Shown: positions 55,032 through 63,905 of the stretch, in pieces
Position numbering within the stretch: the first letter of the stretch is position 1
Layout: each line of letters begins with the position of its first letter
Source of the DNA: Propionibacterium cyclohexanicum
GTDB lineage: Bacteria; Actinomycetota; Actinomycetes; Propionibacteriales; Propionibacteriaceae
Length of the DNA stretch: 64,000 nt
NCBI RefSeq assembly: GCF_900111365.1
Contig: NZ_FOGZ01000012.1
Location: 22,326-86,325 of the forward strand
Reading direction: 5' to 3'
Position numbers and translations under genes: made by a program
Notes under the pieces: model-generated
Databases searched by the model: none
Seen by the model: the letters and a program-made list of their open reading frames with translations, nothing else
What the model was told of the DNA's origin: nothing

Positions 55032-55141
55032 GCAGCGGCATCGTGAGGCCGGCGGGGAGCACCCCGGTCGGCCCTGCGGGCGATGGCATGATGGACACGC
55101 ATCCCGCCAGGTGGGCGGATCGTTGGGCTGAGAGGACTTTC

Positions 55142-56623
55142 ATGACGGCACAGGCCACTGCCGAGACGGCGCAGACGAAGCCGGACAACAGCACCAAGGC
55201 GAACATCGGGGTCGTGGGAATGGCGGTGATGGGATCGAACCTGGCGCGCAACCTGGCTCACCACGGCTACCGGGTTGCCGTGTTCAATCGCACCTATGCC
55301 AAGACGCAGACCCTCATCGCCGAGCACGGCGATGAGGGCGAGTTCATCGCCTCCGAGCACATTGAGGACTTCGTGGCGTCGATCGCCGAGCCCCGCGCCA
55401 TCATCTGCATGGTCAAGGCGGGCGGCCCCACCGACGCCACCATCGAGGAGTTGCTCCCGCTGCTGTCGCCGGGCGATGTCATCATGGACGGCGGCAATGC
55501 CTTCTTCCGCGACACCATCCGACGCGAGAAGTACGTTTCCGGCAAGGGTTTCCACTTCGTGGGCGCCGGGATCTCGGGCGGTGAGGTGGGTGCGCTCACC
55601 GGCCCGTCGATCATGCCGGGCGGAACCCCCGAGAGCTACCGGATCCTCGGTCCGATGCTCGAGACGATCTCCGCGCACTATGAGGGCGAGCCCTGCTGTG
55701 CATGGATGGGACCCGACGGCGCCGGGCATTTCGTGAAGATGATCCACAACGGCATCGAGTATTCCGATATGCAGGTGATCGGCGAGGCCTACGAGCTGCT
55801 GAAGGCCGTGGGCCTGTCGAACCAGGAGTGCGCCCAGACCTTCGCCAGCTGGAACGAGGGCGAGCTGTCCAGTTATCTCGTGGAGATCGCCGCCGAGGTG
55901 CTGCGTCAGAAGGATCCTCGCACCGGCAAGGACTTCATCGACATCGTGGCGGACCGGGCCCAGATGAAGGGCACCGGGACCTGGACCGTGCAGACCGCGT
56001 TGGAACTCGGCGTGGCCACCACCGGTATCGGCGAGGCGGTCTTCGCCCGCGCCGAGTCGAGCCTCGACGAGCTGCGCGCCGCCGGCCGCACAGCACTCAA
56101 GGGCCCCGACCGCACAGTGAGCGTGAACGACCGCGACGCGTTCATCGAGAACATCCGCAAGGCGCTGTGGTGTTCCAAGGTGGTCTCCTATTCCCAGGGC
56201 TTCGACGAGATCCGCGCCGGTGGTGCGGAGTTCGGCTGGGACATCGATGTCGCCGAGGCGGCGAAGATCTGGCGAGCCGGCTGCATCATCCGCGCCGAGC
56301 TGCTGGAGCAGATCCGCCAGGAGTACAGCACTGATCCGAAGCTGGTCTCGTTCATGGCGGCCCCTTCGATCGCCCCGAAGATGGCCGAGTATCAGGACGC
56401 GTGGCGTTCGGTGGTGGCCGCCGCCGTGACCGCGGGCGTGCCAGCACCGGTCTTCTCGGCGACGCTGGCCTACTACGACGCGGCGCGCGCCCCGCGCGTC
56501 AACGCCGCCCTCACCCAGGGACTGCGTGATCTGTTCGGCTCGCACACCTACGAGCGCATCGACGACCACGGGCACTTCCACCTCGAGTGGTCCGGGGACC
56601 GCAGCGAGACGCGCATCGACTGA
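55142..56623 (+). CDS. gnd: 6-phosphogluconate dehydrogenase (decarboxylating, NADP)
   Basis: Oxidative pentose-phosphate enzyme producing ribulose-5-phosphate, CO2 and NADPH; 493 residues, the long dimeric form. The dinucleotide fold starts NIGVVGMAVMGSNLARNLA near 21-39, preceded by 20 Thr/Ala-rich residues. The catalytic block is HFVKMIHNGIEYSDMQVIGEAY, with Lys and Glu; a second substrate site is in the C-terminal helices. GAGAGG six bases before the ATG fixes the start. A hairpin follows the gene. Confidence 0.97.
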   Translation: MTAQATAETAQTKPDNSTKANIGVVGMAVMGSNLARNLAHHGYRVAVFNRTYAKTQTLIAEHGDEGEFIASEHIEDFVASIAEPRAIICMVKAGGPTDATIEELLPLLSPGDVIMDGGNAFFRDTIRREKYVSGKGFHFVGAGISGGEVGALTGPSIMPGGTPESYRILGPMLETISAHYEGEPCCAWMGPDGAGHFVKMIHNGIEYSDMQVIGEAYELLKAVGLSNQECAQTFASWNEGELSSYLVEIAAEVLRQKDPRTGKDFIDIVADRAQMKGTGTWTVQTALELGVATTGIGEAVFARAESSLDELRAAGRTALKGPDRTVSVNDRDAFIENIRKALWCSKVVSYSQGFDEIRAGGAEFGWDIDVAEAAKIWRAGCIIRAELLEQIRQEYSTDPKLVSFMAAPSIAPKMAEYQDAWRSVVAAAVTAGVPAPVFSATLAYYDAARAPRVNAALTQGLRDLFGSHTYERIDDHGHFHLEWSGDRSETRID

Positions 56624-56635
56624 ACACCGCGCGAC

Positions 56636-56669
56636 GCCGGTCCCGTCCGCTGGGCGAGGCGGGACCGGC
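56636..56669 (+). terminator. hairpin after gnd
   Basis: Perfect 10-bp stem GCCGGTCCCG (56636-56645) with its complement (56660-56669), loop of 14 bases, 12 bases after the gnd stop. Confidence 0.55.
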
Positions 56670-56695
56670 CTGCCGCATCGGGTACAACTGACAGC

Positions 56696-57499
56696 GTGAC
56701 CAAGATCGCACTCGCCATCGCCGGCTCAGAGGCTTCAGGGGGCGCCGGCGCCCAGACCGACATCAAGACCTTCCACACGCTGGGGGTCTTCGGTGCCAGC
56801 TCTCTCACCTGCATCGTCTCGTTCGACCCGAACAACGAGTGGGGCCATCGCTTTGTCCCCATCGATCCGCAGGTCATCCACGACCAGATCGAGGCCGCTG
56901 TCGCCGTGCACGGACATATCGACGCCGTGAAGATCGGCATGCTCGGCACGCCTGCAACCATTGACGCCGTCGCGGCAGCGCTCGGTGAATATCGCTTCGA
57001 CAAGGTCATCGTTGATCCCGTGCTCATCTGCAAGGGCCAGGAGCCCGGTGCGGCGCTGGACACCGACAACGCCCTGCGTGAGAAGGTGCTGCCCTTCGCC
57101 ACCGCCGTGACTCCGAATCTGTTCGAGACCCAGGTGTTGTCGGGAATGGACGAGATCCACAATGTCGCGCAGCTCGAGGACGCCGTGAAGCGGATCCACG
57201 ATCAGGGCGTGCCCTATGTGCTGGCCAAGGCCGGCACGCTGTTCGGCACCGGAACCGCGCTCGACGTGTTCTACGATGGCTCGACCCTCGAGGTGCTCGA
57301 GGTGCCGGCCATCGGACAGGAGAGGGTCTCGGGCGCCGGCTGCACGCTCGCCGCCGCGATGACCGCCGAAATCGCCAAGGGTGCGACACCCCTCGATGCG
57401 GCGCGCACGGCCAAGCAGGTCGTGGTCTCGGCGATCGAGCACCGGATGCACGGCAGGGCGCCGTTCGACTGCGTGTACCAGGGCTTTTACGGCCGCTGA
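56696..57499 (+). CDS. pdxK: pyridoxal/pyridoxine kinase, ThiD-like (Bacillus PdxK type)
   Basis: Ribokinase-superfamily kinase of 267 residues. It resembles Bacillus subtilis PdxK more than HMP-phosphate kinase ThiD: after AIAGSEASGGAGAQTDIKTFHTLGVFG comes a DPNN.W.H...PID block, then DPVLICKG, TPNLFETQVLSGMDE, and the anion-hole motif VSGAGCTLAAA with Cys. It should phosphorylate B6 vitamers, possibly also hydroxymethylpyrimidine. The GTG start at 56696 has no strong ribosome binding site; TACAAC lies seven bases upstream. No thiamine genes are nearby. Confidence 0.88.
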   Translation: MTKIALAIAGSEASGGAGAQTDIKTFHTLGVFGASSLTCIVSFDPNNEWGHRFVPIDPQVIHDQIEAAVAVHGHIDAVKIGMLGTPATIDAVAAALGEYRFDKVIVDPVLICKGQEPGAALDTDNALREKVLPFATAVTPNLFETQVLSGMDEIHNVAQLEDAVKRIHDQGVPYVLAKAGTLFGTGTALDVFYDGSTLEVLEVPAIGQERVSGAGCTLAAAMTAEIAKGATPLDAARTAKQVVVSAIEHRMHGRAPFDCVYQGFYGR

Positions 57500-57517
57500 G
57501 CTGCCTGTCCGCCACCA

Positions 57518-57569
57518 CAGCTGCCCCGAGCAGCCCCGAGCCCCCAAGTGGTGCCGGCGGGGGCAGCTG
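57518..57569. terminator. hairpin between convergent pdxK and thioesterase genes
   Basis: CAGCTGCCCC (57518-57527) pairs with GGGGCAGCTG (57560-57569) over a 32-base loop. Its place between converging genes suggests a bidirectional terminator. Confidence 0.4.
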
Positions 57570-57580
57570 GGCTGGTCAGA

Positions 57581-58450
57581 TCAGGCCGCCAGCCGCCCCG
57601 CCATCGCCGTCCGGGTGGACACCGGCAGCGGGCAGGGGCGTCCCTGCTCGTCGAGGTGGACGAGCACGGTGCAGCAGCGCACCCGCACCGAGCTGTCGCG
57701 CGGGTCGCTGATCTCGCAGCCAAGAGTCACTGAGCTGCGGCCGACTCGCAGCGGCGCGGTGAGTGCCAGATAGGGTTCTTCGCGCCAGCTGAGCTGGTGG
57801 AGGTATTGCACGTCCTGGCGGGCCACCACCCACATGTCGTGATGATCGCCGGCCGAGCGGCCCTGCTGGCCGGCCCGGGCCATGCCCGGGTCGATCCTGG
57901 CGGTGGCCTCGATCCTGGCCTCCTGAACCCAATCGAGGATTCGCACATTGTTCACGTGGCCGTAGCGGTCCTGATCGCTCCAACGCGCCCGCAGCGGGGT
58001 GGGTTCTCCCCAGCCGGAGAGGCTGAAGGTGGGCAGCGCGGGCCAGCTGCCCGGCGGCACGCTCACCTGGCGCAAGCACTCGCGTTCGGCCGGCTGGAGC
58101 ACCCGCACTCTCTGTCGTTCGAAGTCGAAGGGGCACATGAGCGTGGACACCCGCGCGCACAGCTCGTCGTCCTGCCGCAGCTCGTAGTCCATCGAGAAGC
58201 GAGCTGCGCCGATCCCGGTGGCCCCCAGGCCGACGTCGATGGGCTGTTCGCTCAGTCTCAGCGGCCGCAGGAACTCGACCTGCTGGTTGACCAGCACGCT
58301 GCCGTTGACCAGCAGGGCGGGTTCGGGGCTCTTCGCCATGAACAGTGCACGCGCCTCCTGGGTGAAGTCGAGCACGGAGACATTGTTGATGTGTCCCTGG
58401 GCATCCAGATCGGACCAGCGGAGCGGCACCAGGGCATGGAAGGCGGGCAT
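57581..58450 (-). CDS. double-hotdog acyl-CoA thioesterase (4HBT-like)
   Basis: 289-residue protein of two hotdog folds. Each repeat has the thioesterase signature: LRWSDLDAQGHINNVSVLDFTQEAR near 9-33 and ARWSDQDRYGHVNNVRILDWVQEAR near 155-179, with the catalytic Asp in each (WSDLD, WSDQD). Members hydrolyse acyl-CoA. It starts 6 bases after the stop of an acyl-CoA synthetase gene with no ribosome binding site, so it is made by coupled translation. The pair would make and break acyl-CoA, a sensible control point. Confidence 0.9.
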   Translation of the reverse strand: MPAFHALVPLRWSDLDAQGHINNVSVLDFTQEARALFMAKSPEPALLVNGSVLVNQQVEFLRPLRLSEQPIDVGLGATGIGAARFSMDYELRQDDELCARVSTLMCPFDFERQRVRVLQPAERECLRQVSVPPGSWPALPTFSLSGWGEPTPLRARWSDQDRYGHVNNVRILDWVQEARIEATARIDPGMARAGQQGRSAGDHHDMWVVARQDVQYLHQLSWREEPYLALTAPLRVGRSSVTLGCEISDPRDSSVRVRCCTVLVHLDEQGRPCPLPVSTRTAMAGRLAA

Positions 58451-58456
58451 CCGGTA

Positions 58457-60337
58457 TCAGTCACCCTGCTTCGCGTCGGTGAGATCGGTGCGATCGGTGC
58501 GGGCGTAGAGCGCCTCGATGTCGTCGGCGTAGCGATCGAGCACCACTGCGCGTTTCACCTTCATGCTCGGCGTGAGCTCGCCGGTGTCCTGGGCGAACTC
58601 GTGGTCGAGAATGGCATAGCGCTTGACGGTCTCCCAGCGGTCGAGGTGCTCATTGGTGCGGCGTACGAAACGATCGATCGACGCACGGATCTCTGGCAGC
58701 TGAGTGAGCGTGGCATAGTCCTCGCCCTCGTGGCCGTGGTTGGACGCCCACTTTCCGAGCCCCTCGCGGTCCATCGTGAGCAGCGCCACGACATAGGGCC
58801 GCCCCTCGGCGACCGCCACGGCCTGGGAGATATAGGGGGTGTTGGCCAACAGCGCCGACTCGACCCGCTGCGGCGCGACATATTTCCCGTTCGAGGTCTT
58901 CATGAGATCCTTCTTGCGATCGGTGATCGTCAGATAGCCGTCGTCGCTGAGCACTCCGATGTCCCCGGTGCGGAACCAGCCGTCGGCGAAGGCCTCGGCG
59001 GTTTCCTCGGGGAGCTTGTGATAGCCGCTGGCCACGATCGGCCCACGCAGCCACAGCTCTCCGTCGTCGGCGATCTTCACCTCTATGCCAGGTGTCAGCG
59101 GCCCCACGGAGCCGAATCGGGGCTTGTCAGGCACATTCACTGCGGCGATTGCCGCCGTCTCGGTCATGCCATAGCCTTCGATGACGATGATCCCTGCGGA
59201 ATAGAACCAGGCCTGGACCTGGGCAGACAGTTTCGCCGATCCGGAGACCATGAAGCGCATGCGTCCGCCCAGGGTGTCGCGAAGCTTCTTGAAGACAAGG
59301 CGGTCGGCAATCGCATAGCGCAGCTTCGCATCCCAGGGCATCGGGCGCCCTTCGAGGCGGTAGGGACGCGATTCGCGGCCGATCGCGAAGGCCCAGCGGG
59401 CGATCTGGCCCTTGATCCCCTTGGGGGAGTTCATCGTCATTACGGTGGCGCGGATCTTCTCGTAGATGCGCGGCACGCCGACCATCACAGTGGGGTGGGT
59501 CTCGGCCATGCCCTGCACGATGCGATCGATACGCCCGTCCACGGGCATGGTGTAGCCGATGGCCAGCTGGGTGGCCAGCAGATCGCGCCCGAAGACATGG
59601 GAGAGCGGCAGCCACAGATAGACCGAGTCGTCGGAGCCGATGACATCGCCCCACAGATACTTCATGGCGTGGCCCTCATAGGTCCAGCAGCGGTGCGCAA
59701 GCTCGACGCCCTTGGGCTCGCCGGTGGTCCCCGAGGTGTAGATGAGCGTGGACAGCGTCTCGGGACCCATCAGTCCCAGCCGCTCGTCGAGCACCTCGCG
59801 ATGGCCCGCCAGGTACTCGCGTCCCAATTCGTGCAGCTGAGGCCAGCTGACCAGCCGCTCGTCGGTCACACCCGCCGGGCGGTCGTCGTCGAAGAGCACG
59901 ATGTGATGCACCTGCCCGTCGAGCTCGTGCTGGTCAAGCACCTTGCGTGCCTGCGCCCAGTTCTCGGCGACCACGATGACGCTCTGGGAATCGCTCAGGA
60001 TGTGGAGCACATCGGGACCCTGCATATTGGGGTAGAGCGTCGTTGTCGCCCCGGCAGCGCAGGCGATGCCGTAGTCGGCCATCACCCATTCGATCCTCGT
60101 CATGGCTGCGATCGCGACCCGCTGCTCGGGCAAGAGCCCCAGGGCGATGAATCCAGCTGCGAGCTCGTCGGCCTCGGCCGCAACCTCGCGCCAGGTCACC
60201 TCGACCCATTCCTCAGGCTCGCGATGCTGTGGGACGAGATAGGCGATCTTGTCCGGGTCGTCGGCGACCCGCTTGCGGAACATCGCCGGATAACTCGGCG
60301 GGCACTCGGCGAGGATCTGGTCGCGAACGCTGGTCAT
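58457..60337 (-). CDS. long-chain fatty acid--CoA ligase (AMP-forming)
   Basis: 626-residue adenylate-forming ligase of the FAA1/FadD15 type. The ATP motif is LIYTSGTTGEPKGVE at about 198-212; then GVPRIYEKI, EGYGMTETA, GELWLRGPIVASGYHK, DGWFRTGDIG and the hinge TDRKKDLMKTSNGKYVAP, whose lysine region drives thioester formation. It activates long-chain fatty acids for lipid synthesis or breakdown. Two adjacent ATGs (60340 and 60337) follow a GAGAGG site; the second has the better spacing. It is divergent from the MarR gene, which may control it. Confidence 0.94.
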   Translation of the reverse strand: MTSVRDQILAECPPSYPAMFRKRVADDPDKIAYLVPQHREPEEWVEVTWREVAAEADELAAGFIALGLLPEQRVAIAAMTRIEWVMADYGIACAAGATTTLYPNMQGPDVLHILSDSQSVIVVAENWAQARKVLDQHELDGQVHHIVLFDDDRPAGVTDERLVSWPQLHELGREYLAGHREVLDERLGLMGPETLSTLIYTSGTTGEPKGVELAHRCWTYEGHAMKYLWGDVIGSDDSVYLWLPLSHVFGRDLLATQLAIGYTMPVDGRIDRIVQGMAETHPTVMVGVPRIYEKIRATVMTMNSPKGIKGQIARWAFAIGRESRPYRLEGRPMPWDAKLRYAIADRLVFKKLRDTLGGRMRFMVSGSAKLSAQVQAWFYSAGIIVIEGYGMTETAAIAAVNVPDKPRFGSVGPLTPGIEVKIADDGELWLRGPIVASGYHKLPEETAEAFADGWFRTGDIGVLSDDGYLTITDRKKDLMKTSNGKYVAPQRVESALLANTPYISQAVAVAEGRPYVVALLTMDREGLGKWASNHGHEGEDYATLTQLPEIRASIDRFVRRTNEHLDRWETVKRYAILDHEFAQDTGELTPSMKVKRAVVLDRYADDIEALYARTDRTDLTDAKQGD

Positions 60338-60466
60338 CATTGCACCTCTCGTGGCCCAGGAGATCTGTGGTTTCCCGACGATCCTAGCGAGATGCGGTGC
60401 TGCGGTGGCCCAGACGGCCTCGCCAGCGCCCAGCAGCCGAGGGCTCGGCGCGGCGGGCCCTGACCC

Positions 60467-60472
60467 TACAAT
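60467..60472 (+). promoter_or_regulatory. -10 hexamer TACAAT for leaderless MarR gene
   Basis: TACAAT, then 7 bases (TATCGCT), then the ATG at 60480, the exact distance for transcription to start at the A of the ATG. This is the clearest leaderless promoter of the set. Confidence 0.6.
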
Positions 60473-60479
60473 TATCGCT

Positions 60480-60938
60480 ATGTCCGATGAGCAGAACACC
60501 GTGTGGCTCAGCGCCGAGCAGCAGCGCATCTGGCGGACATATCTGTCTGCAGTGGCCCGCATAAACGACCACCTCAATGAGGCGCTGCGCAGTTTCCACC
60601 TGGACCTCAACGAGTACGAGATCCTCGTGGCGCTGTCCGAGGCGCCCGATCATGCGGTGCGGATGTCGGAGCTGGCCTCCACGGTCCACCAGTCGCGTTC
60701 GCGGCTCACCCACACCGCGGCACGGATGGAGAAGCAGGGCTTGCTGGAGCGCTGCCGGGCGAACAAGGATCGCCGCGGCGTGCTGGCGCAACTCACCGAC
60801 CGCGGGATGGAATTGCTCGTCGAAGCGGCACCCACCCATGTCCGCTCGGTGCGCGAGGCGCTGGTCGATGTGATGGACCCCCAGGACTACCGGGCATTGG
60901 GGCGGGCAATGGCGGCGGTGCTGGCGGTGAGAGACTGA
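60480..60938 (+). CDS. MarR-family transcriptional regulator
   Basis: 152-residue winged helix protein. The DNA-binding part is MSELASTVHQSRSRLTHTAARMEKQGLLERCRANKDRRGVLAQLTDRG, with the DRRG wing. The ligand is unknown. It is divergent from the acyl-CoA synthetase and 4 bases upstream of the FAD/Fe-S dehydrogenase, so it is well placed to control fatty-acyl or 2-hydroxy-acid metabolism. It should be translated from a leaderless mRNA. A longer N-terminal reading from 60351 includes the promoter and is rejected. Confidence 0.9.
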   Translation: MSDEQNTVWLSAEQQRIWRTYLSAVARINDHLNEALRSFHLDLNEYEILVALSEAPDHAVRMSELASTVHQSRSRLTHTAARMEKQGLLERCRANKDRRGVLAQLTDRGMELLVEAAPTHVRSVREALVDVMDPQDYRALGRAMAAVLAVRD

Positions 60939-60942
60939 GCCG

Positions 60943-63777
60943 GTGACGACCACCGCAGCGAACACGAGCAATGCGCCGGACACCGACCAGCTTCGCGCCC
61001 TGGATGCCGAACTCGGCCCGGGCAATTGCCTGGACAGCTCCACTTTGACCCGGGCGCTGTATTCCTCCGATGCATCCGTCTACCGGATCGTGCCCCAGGC
61101 GGTGGCCCGCCCGCGCAGCGAGGACGAGCTGGCGGCCGTCATCGCGGCGGCGCTGCGTGTAGGTCTGCCGATCACCGGGCGCGGTGCCGGCACGAGTTGT
61201 GCTGGCAATGCCATCGGTCGGGGACTCGTGATCGACATGCACCGGCATCTTCACACGATCCTCTCGATCGACCCGGACGCCGCCACGGCCGTCGTCCAGC
61301 CCGGTGTCGTCCAGGAGGCCCTGCAGAAGGCCGCAGCGCCCTTCGGCCTGCGATTCGGGCCCGACCCGTCCACGAGCAATCGGTGCACGATCGGTGGGAT
61401 GATCGGCAACAATGCCTGCGGTCCCCGCGCGCTGGGCTATGGCCGCAGCGCCGACAACACCGAGAGCCTCGAGGTGATCACCGGCACGGGCGAGCGGCTG
61501 ACGCTGGGCCGCGGCGCCGGTGAGCGCCCCGACCTGCTGCGAAGGCTCGACGAGCTCGTGGACGCCAACCTGGCCCCGATCCGTACCGAGTGCGGCCGCT
61601 TCACTCGCGAGGTCTCCGGCTACTCGCTCGAGCATCTGCTGCCCGAGAACGGGCGCGATGCCGCCAAGTTCTTCTCCGGCAGCGAGGGGACGCTCGGCAT
61701 CATGACGAGGGCCACCGTGAAGCTGGTTGCCGACGCCCCCCACAAGACGATGGTGGCCCTGGGATACTCCTCGATGCCCGCGGCCGGAGCGGCCACGCCA
61801 TCGATCCTCACGTTCGGGCCCACCGCCATCGAGGGCATGGATCGTCGGCTCGCCGCGCTGGTGGCCGAGCGCCTGGGGGCCGCCGCGGTGCCGCCGCTGC
61901 CGCGCGGGGACGCCTGGACGTTCGTGGAGCTGGTCGGCGAGGACCCGGGCGAGATCGCCGAGCGGGCGCGGGCGATGGTCAGCTCGTGCGACGCGGTCGA
62001 GGGCTGGGTCGTGCCCGATCCGGCACAGGCCAAGCGGCTGTGGGGTATCCGCTCCGACGCGGCCGGGCTGGCTGGCGTCGCGTTGAAGAATCCCGCCTAC
62101 GCAGGATGGGAGGATTCCGCCGTGCCACCTGAGCACCTGGGCGAGTACCTCAGGGATTTCGATGCCCTGCTCAGGCAGCACGATCTGCACGGACTGCCCT
62201 ATGGCCATTTCGGCGAGGGCTGTCTGCACTGTCGCATCGACTTCCCCTTCGACAAGCCCGGCGGCACACAGCGGTACCACGATTTCATGATGGATGCCGG
62301 CCGGCTGGTGGCCAGCTACGGCGGCTCCATGTCGGGTGAGCATGGCGACGGTCGGGCCCGCAGTGAGCTGCTCCCGCTCATGTACTCCCCCGCAACCATC
62401 CGCCTGTTCGGTGCGGTGAAGCACATCTTCGATCCGGCGAATCTGCTCAACCCCGGAGTCATCGTCGCTCCCGAGTCGACGGCAGCGAATGTGCGCGTTG
62501 CGGCGACGATCGACTCACCGCTGCGCATCGCAGATCCCGCGTTCACCCGCCACGTGCACCAGTGCACCGGAGTGGGCAAGTGCCTGGCGGACACCACCGC
62601 CGCAGGTGGGGTGATGTGCCCCAGCTACCAGGCCACTGGCGACGAGAAGGACTCGACACGCGGACGCTCCAGGGTGCTGCAGGAGATGATCAACGGGGGG
62701 CTGATCAAGGGCTGGCGAAGCCCCGAGCTGGCCGAGGCGCTGGACTACTGCCTCGCCTGCAAGGGTTGCCGGCGCGACTGCCCCACCGGCGTCGACATGG
62801 CCGCGTACAAGTCGAGGGTTCTGTTCGAGCGCTTCCGGCATCGGCTGCGTCCGCTCTCGCACTACGCGATGGGCAAGCTTCCCACCTGGGGCAGGCTCGT
62901 CACATCTTTGCGGGTCGGAGCGCTGGGCAATGTGTTCACCCAGACCCCGGGCCTGCGCGCCATGGTGAAGACCGTGGCGGGAGTCGACCTGCGCCGGCCG
63001 ATGCCGCGCTTCCGGAGGGGGGCTTCGGCCCGCACTGAGGCGGCGAAGCAGCTTCGCCGGCGCCCTGCGGAGGGGCGGCCGGTGGCCATCTGGGTCGATT
63101 CGTTCAGCGACGCTTTCGAGGGCGGCCAGATCCTGGGGCTGGTGGCCACGCTCGTCTCGGCGGGCTTCGCTCCGCAGATCATCGAGCAGGATGCCTGCTG
63201 CGGCCTCACGTGGATCACCACCGGTCAGCTTGACGGAGCGCGCCACCACCTGCGTCATGCCCTCGACGTGCTCACCCCGATCGCCGAGTCGGGCACCCCG
63301 ATCGTAGGAATGGAACCCAGCTGCATGGCGGTGTGGCGTTCCGACGCGGCCGAGCTCCTTGAAGGCGATTCGCGGGTGGCCACTGTCGCCCATGCCACTC
63401 GTACCCTCGCGGAACTGCTCGGTGAGCTGCCGGGCTGGACTCCCCCGGATCTGAGCGGACACACGATTGTTGCCCAGCCGCACTGCCATCACGCCTCGGT
63501 GCTGGGCTGGCAGGCCGATGCGGCGCTGCTGGCGCGCACCGGAGCCGAGGTCGTGACGCTGGGTGGCTGCTGCGGTCTGGCCGGGAACTTCGGTGTGGAG
63601 AAGGGCCACTACGAGGTGAGCGTGGCGGTCGCCGAGCACGATCTGCTGCCGGCCATCGACGCGGCCGGACCCGACGCGATCCTGCTGGCGGACGGGTTCA
63701 GCTGCCGCAAGCAGATCTCCGACCTGCGCGGACGCCAGGCGATGTCGATGGGAGAGCTCATCGCCGCCCATCTGTGA
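60943..63777 (+). CDS. FAD-binding and (Fe-S)-binding oxidoreductase, D-lactate/2-hydroxyacid dehydrogenase type
   Basis: 944-residue fusion of a GlcD-like half and a GlcF-like half. The FAD (VAO-type) domain has RGAGTSCAGNAIGRGLVIDMHRHL near 82-105 and GGMIGNNACGPRALGYGRSADN. FAD-linked oxidase C-terminal domain to about 520, with the FGEGCLHCR and SGEHGDGRARSELLP motifs. Two [4Fe-4S] clusters follow: the first from Cys541, and the second Cys603, Cys606, Cys609 and Cys613 (CLACKGCRRDC). Two CCG domains end it (EQDACCGLTWITTG, GGCCGLAGNFG). Family members oxidise D-lactate, D-2-hydroxyglutarate or glycolate and pass electrons to the quinone pool. The GTG start comes 4 bases after the MarR stop. 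Confidence 0.9.
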   Translation: MTTTAANTSNAPDTDQLRALDAELGPGNCLDSSTLTRALYSSDASVYRIVPQAVARPRSEDELAAVIAAALRVGLPITGRGAGTSCAGNAIGRGLVIDMHRHLHTILSIDPDAATAVVQPGVVQEALQKAAAPFGLRFGPDPSTSNRCTIGGMIGNNACGPRALGYGRSADNTESLEVITGTGERLTLGRGAGERPDLLRRLDELVDANLAPIRTECGRFTREVSGYSLEHLLPENGRDAAKFFSGSEGTLGIMTRATVKLVADAPHKTMVALGYSSMPAAGAATPSILTFGPTAIEGMDRRLAALVAERLGAAAVPPLPRGDAWTFVELVGEDPGEIAERARAMVSSCDAVEGWVVPDPAQAKRLWGIRSDAAGLAGVALKNPAYAGWEDSAVPPEHLGEYLRDFDALLRQHDLHGLPYGHFGEGCLHCRIDFPFDKPGGTQRYHDFMMDAGRLVASYGGSMSGEHGDGRARSELLPLMYSPATIRLFGAVKHIFDPANLLNPGVIVAPESTAANVRVAATIDSPLRIADPAFTRHVHQCTGVGKCLADTTAAGGVMCPSYQATGDEKDSTRGRSRVLQEMINGGLIKGWRSPELAEALDYCLACKGCRRDCPTGVDMAAYKSRVLFERFRHRLRPLSHYAMGKLPTWGRLVTSLRVGALGNVFTQTPGLRAMVKTVAGVDLRRPMPRFRRGASARTEAAKQLRRRPAEGRPVAIWVDSFSDAFEGGQILGLVATLVSAGFAPQIIEQDACCGLTWITTGQLDGARHHLRHALDVLTPIAESGTPIVGMEPSCMAVWRSDAAELLEGDSRVATVAHATRTLAELLGELPGWTPPDLSGHTIVAQPHCHHASVLGWQADAALLARTGAEVVTLGGCCGLAGNFGVEKGHYEVSVAVAEHDLLPAIDAAGPDAILLADGFSCRKQISDLRGRQAMSMGELIAAHL

Positions 63778-63905
63778 GGGCTTCGGTGGATGCTCCGCGT
63801 GCTCTCACACGGCCACTGGTCGTCCATGTGCCCCGGGACGGCGGGGGGCTGGGCCTGCCGGGCTGGGCGCCGGTGCACGATACACACCCGCAAGGTCTTG
63901 GACCC

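Noticed and set aside
57797..60463. Plus-strand open frame (about 890 codons) opposite the thioesterase and acyl-CoA synthetase
   Set aside because: Antisense shadow; no ribosome binding site and no recognisable domain.
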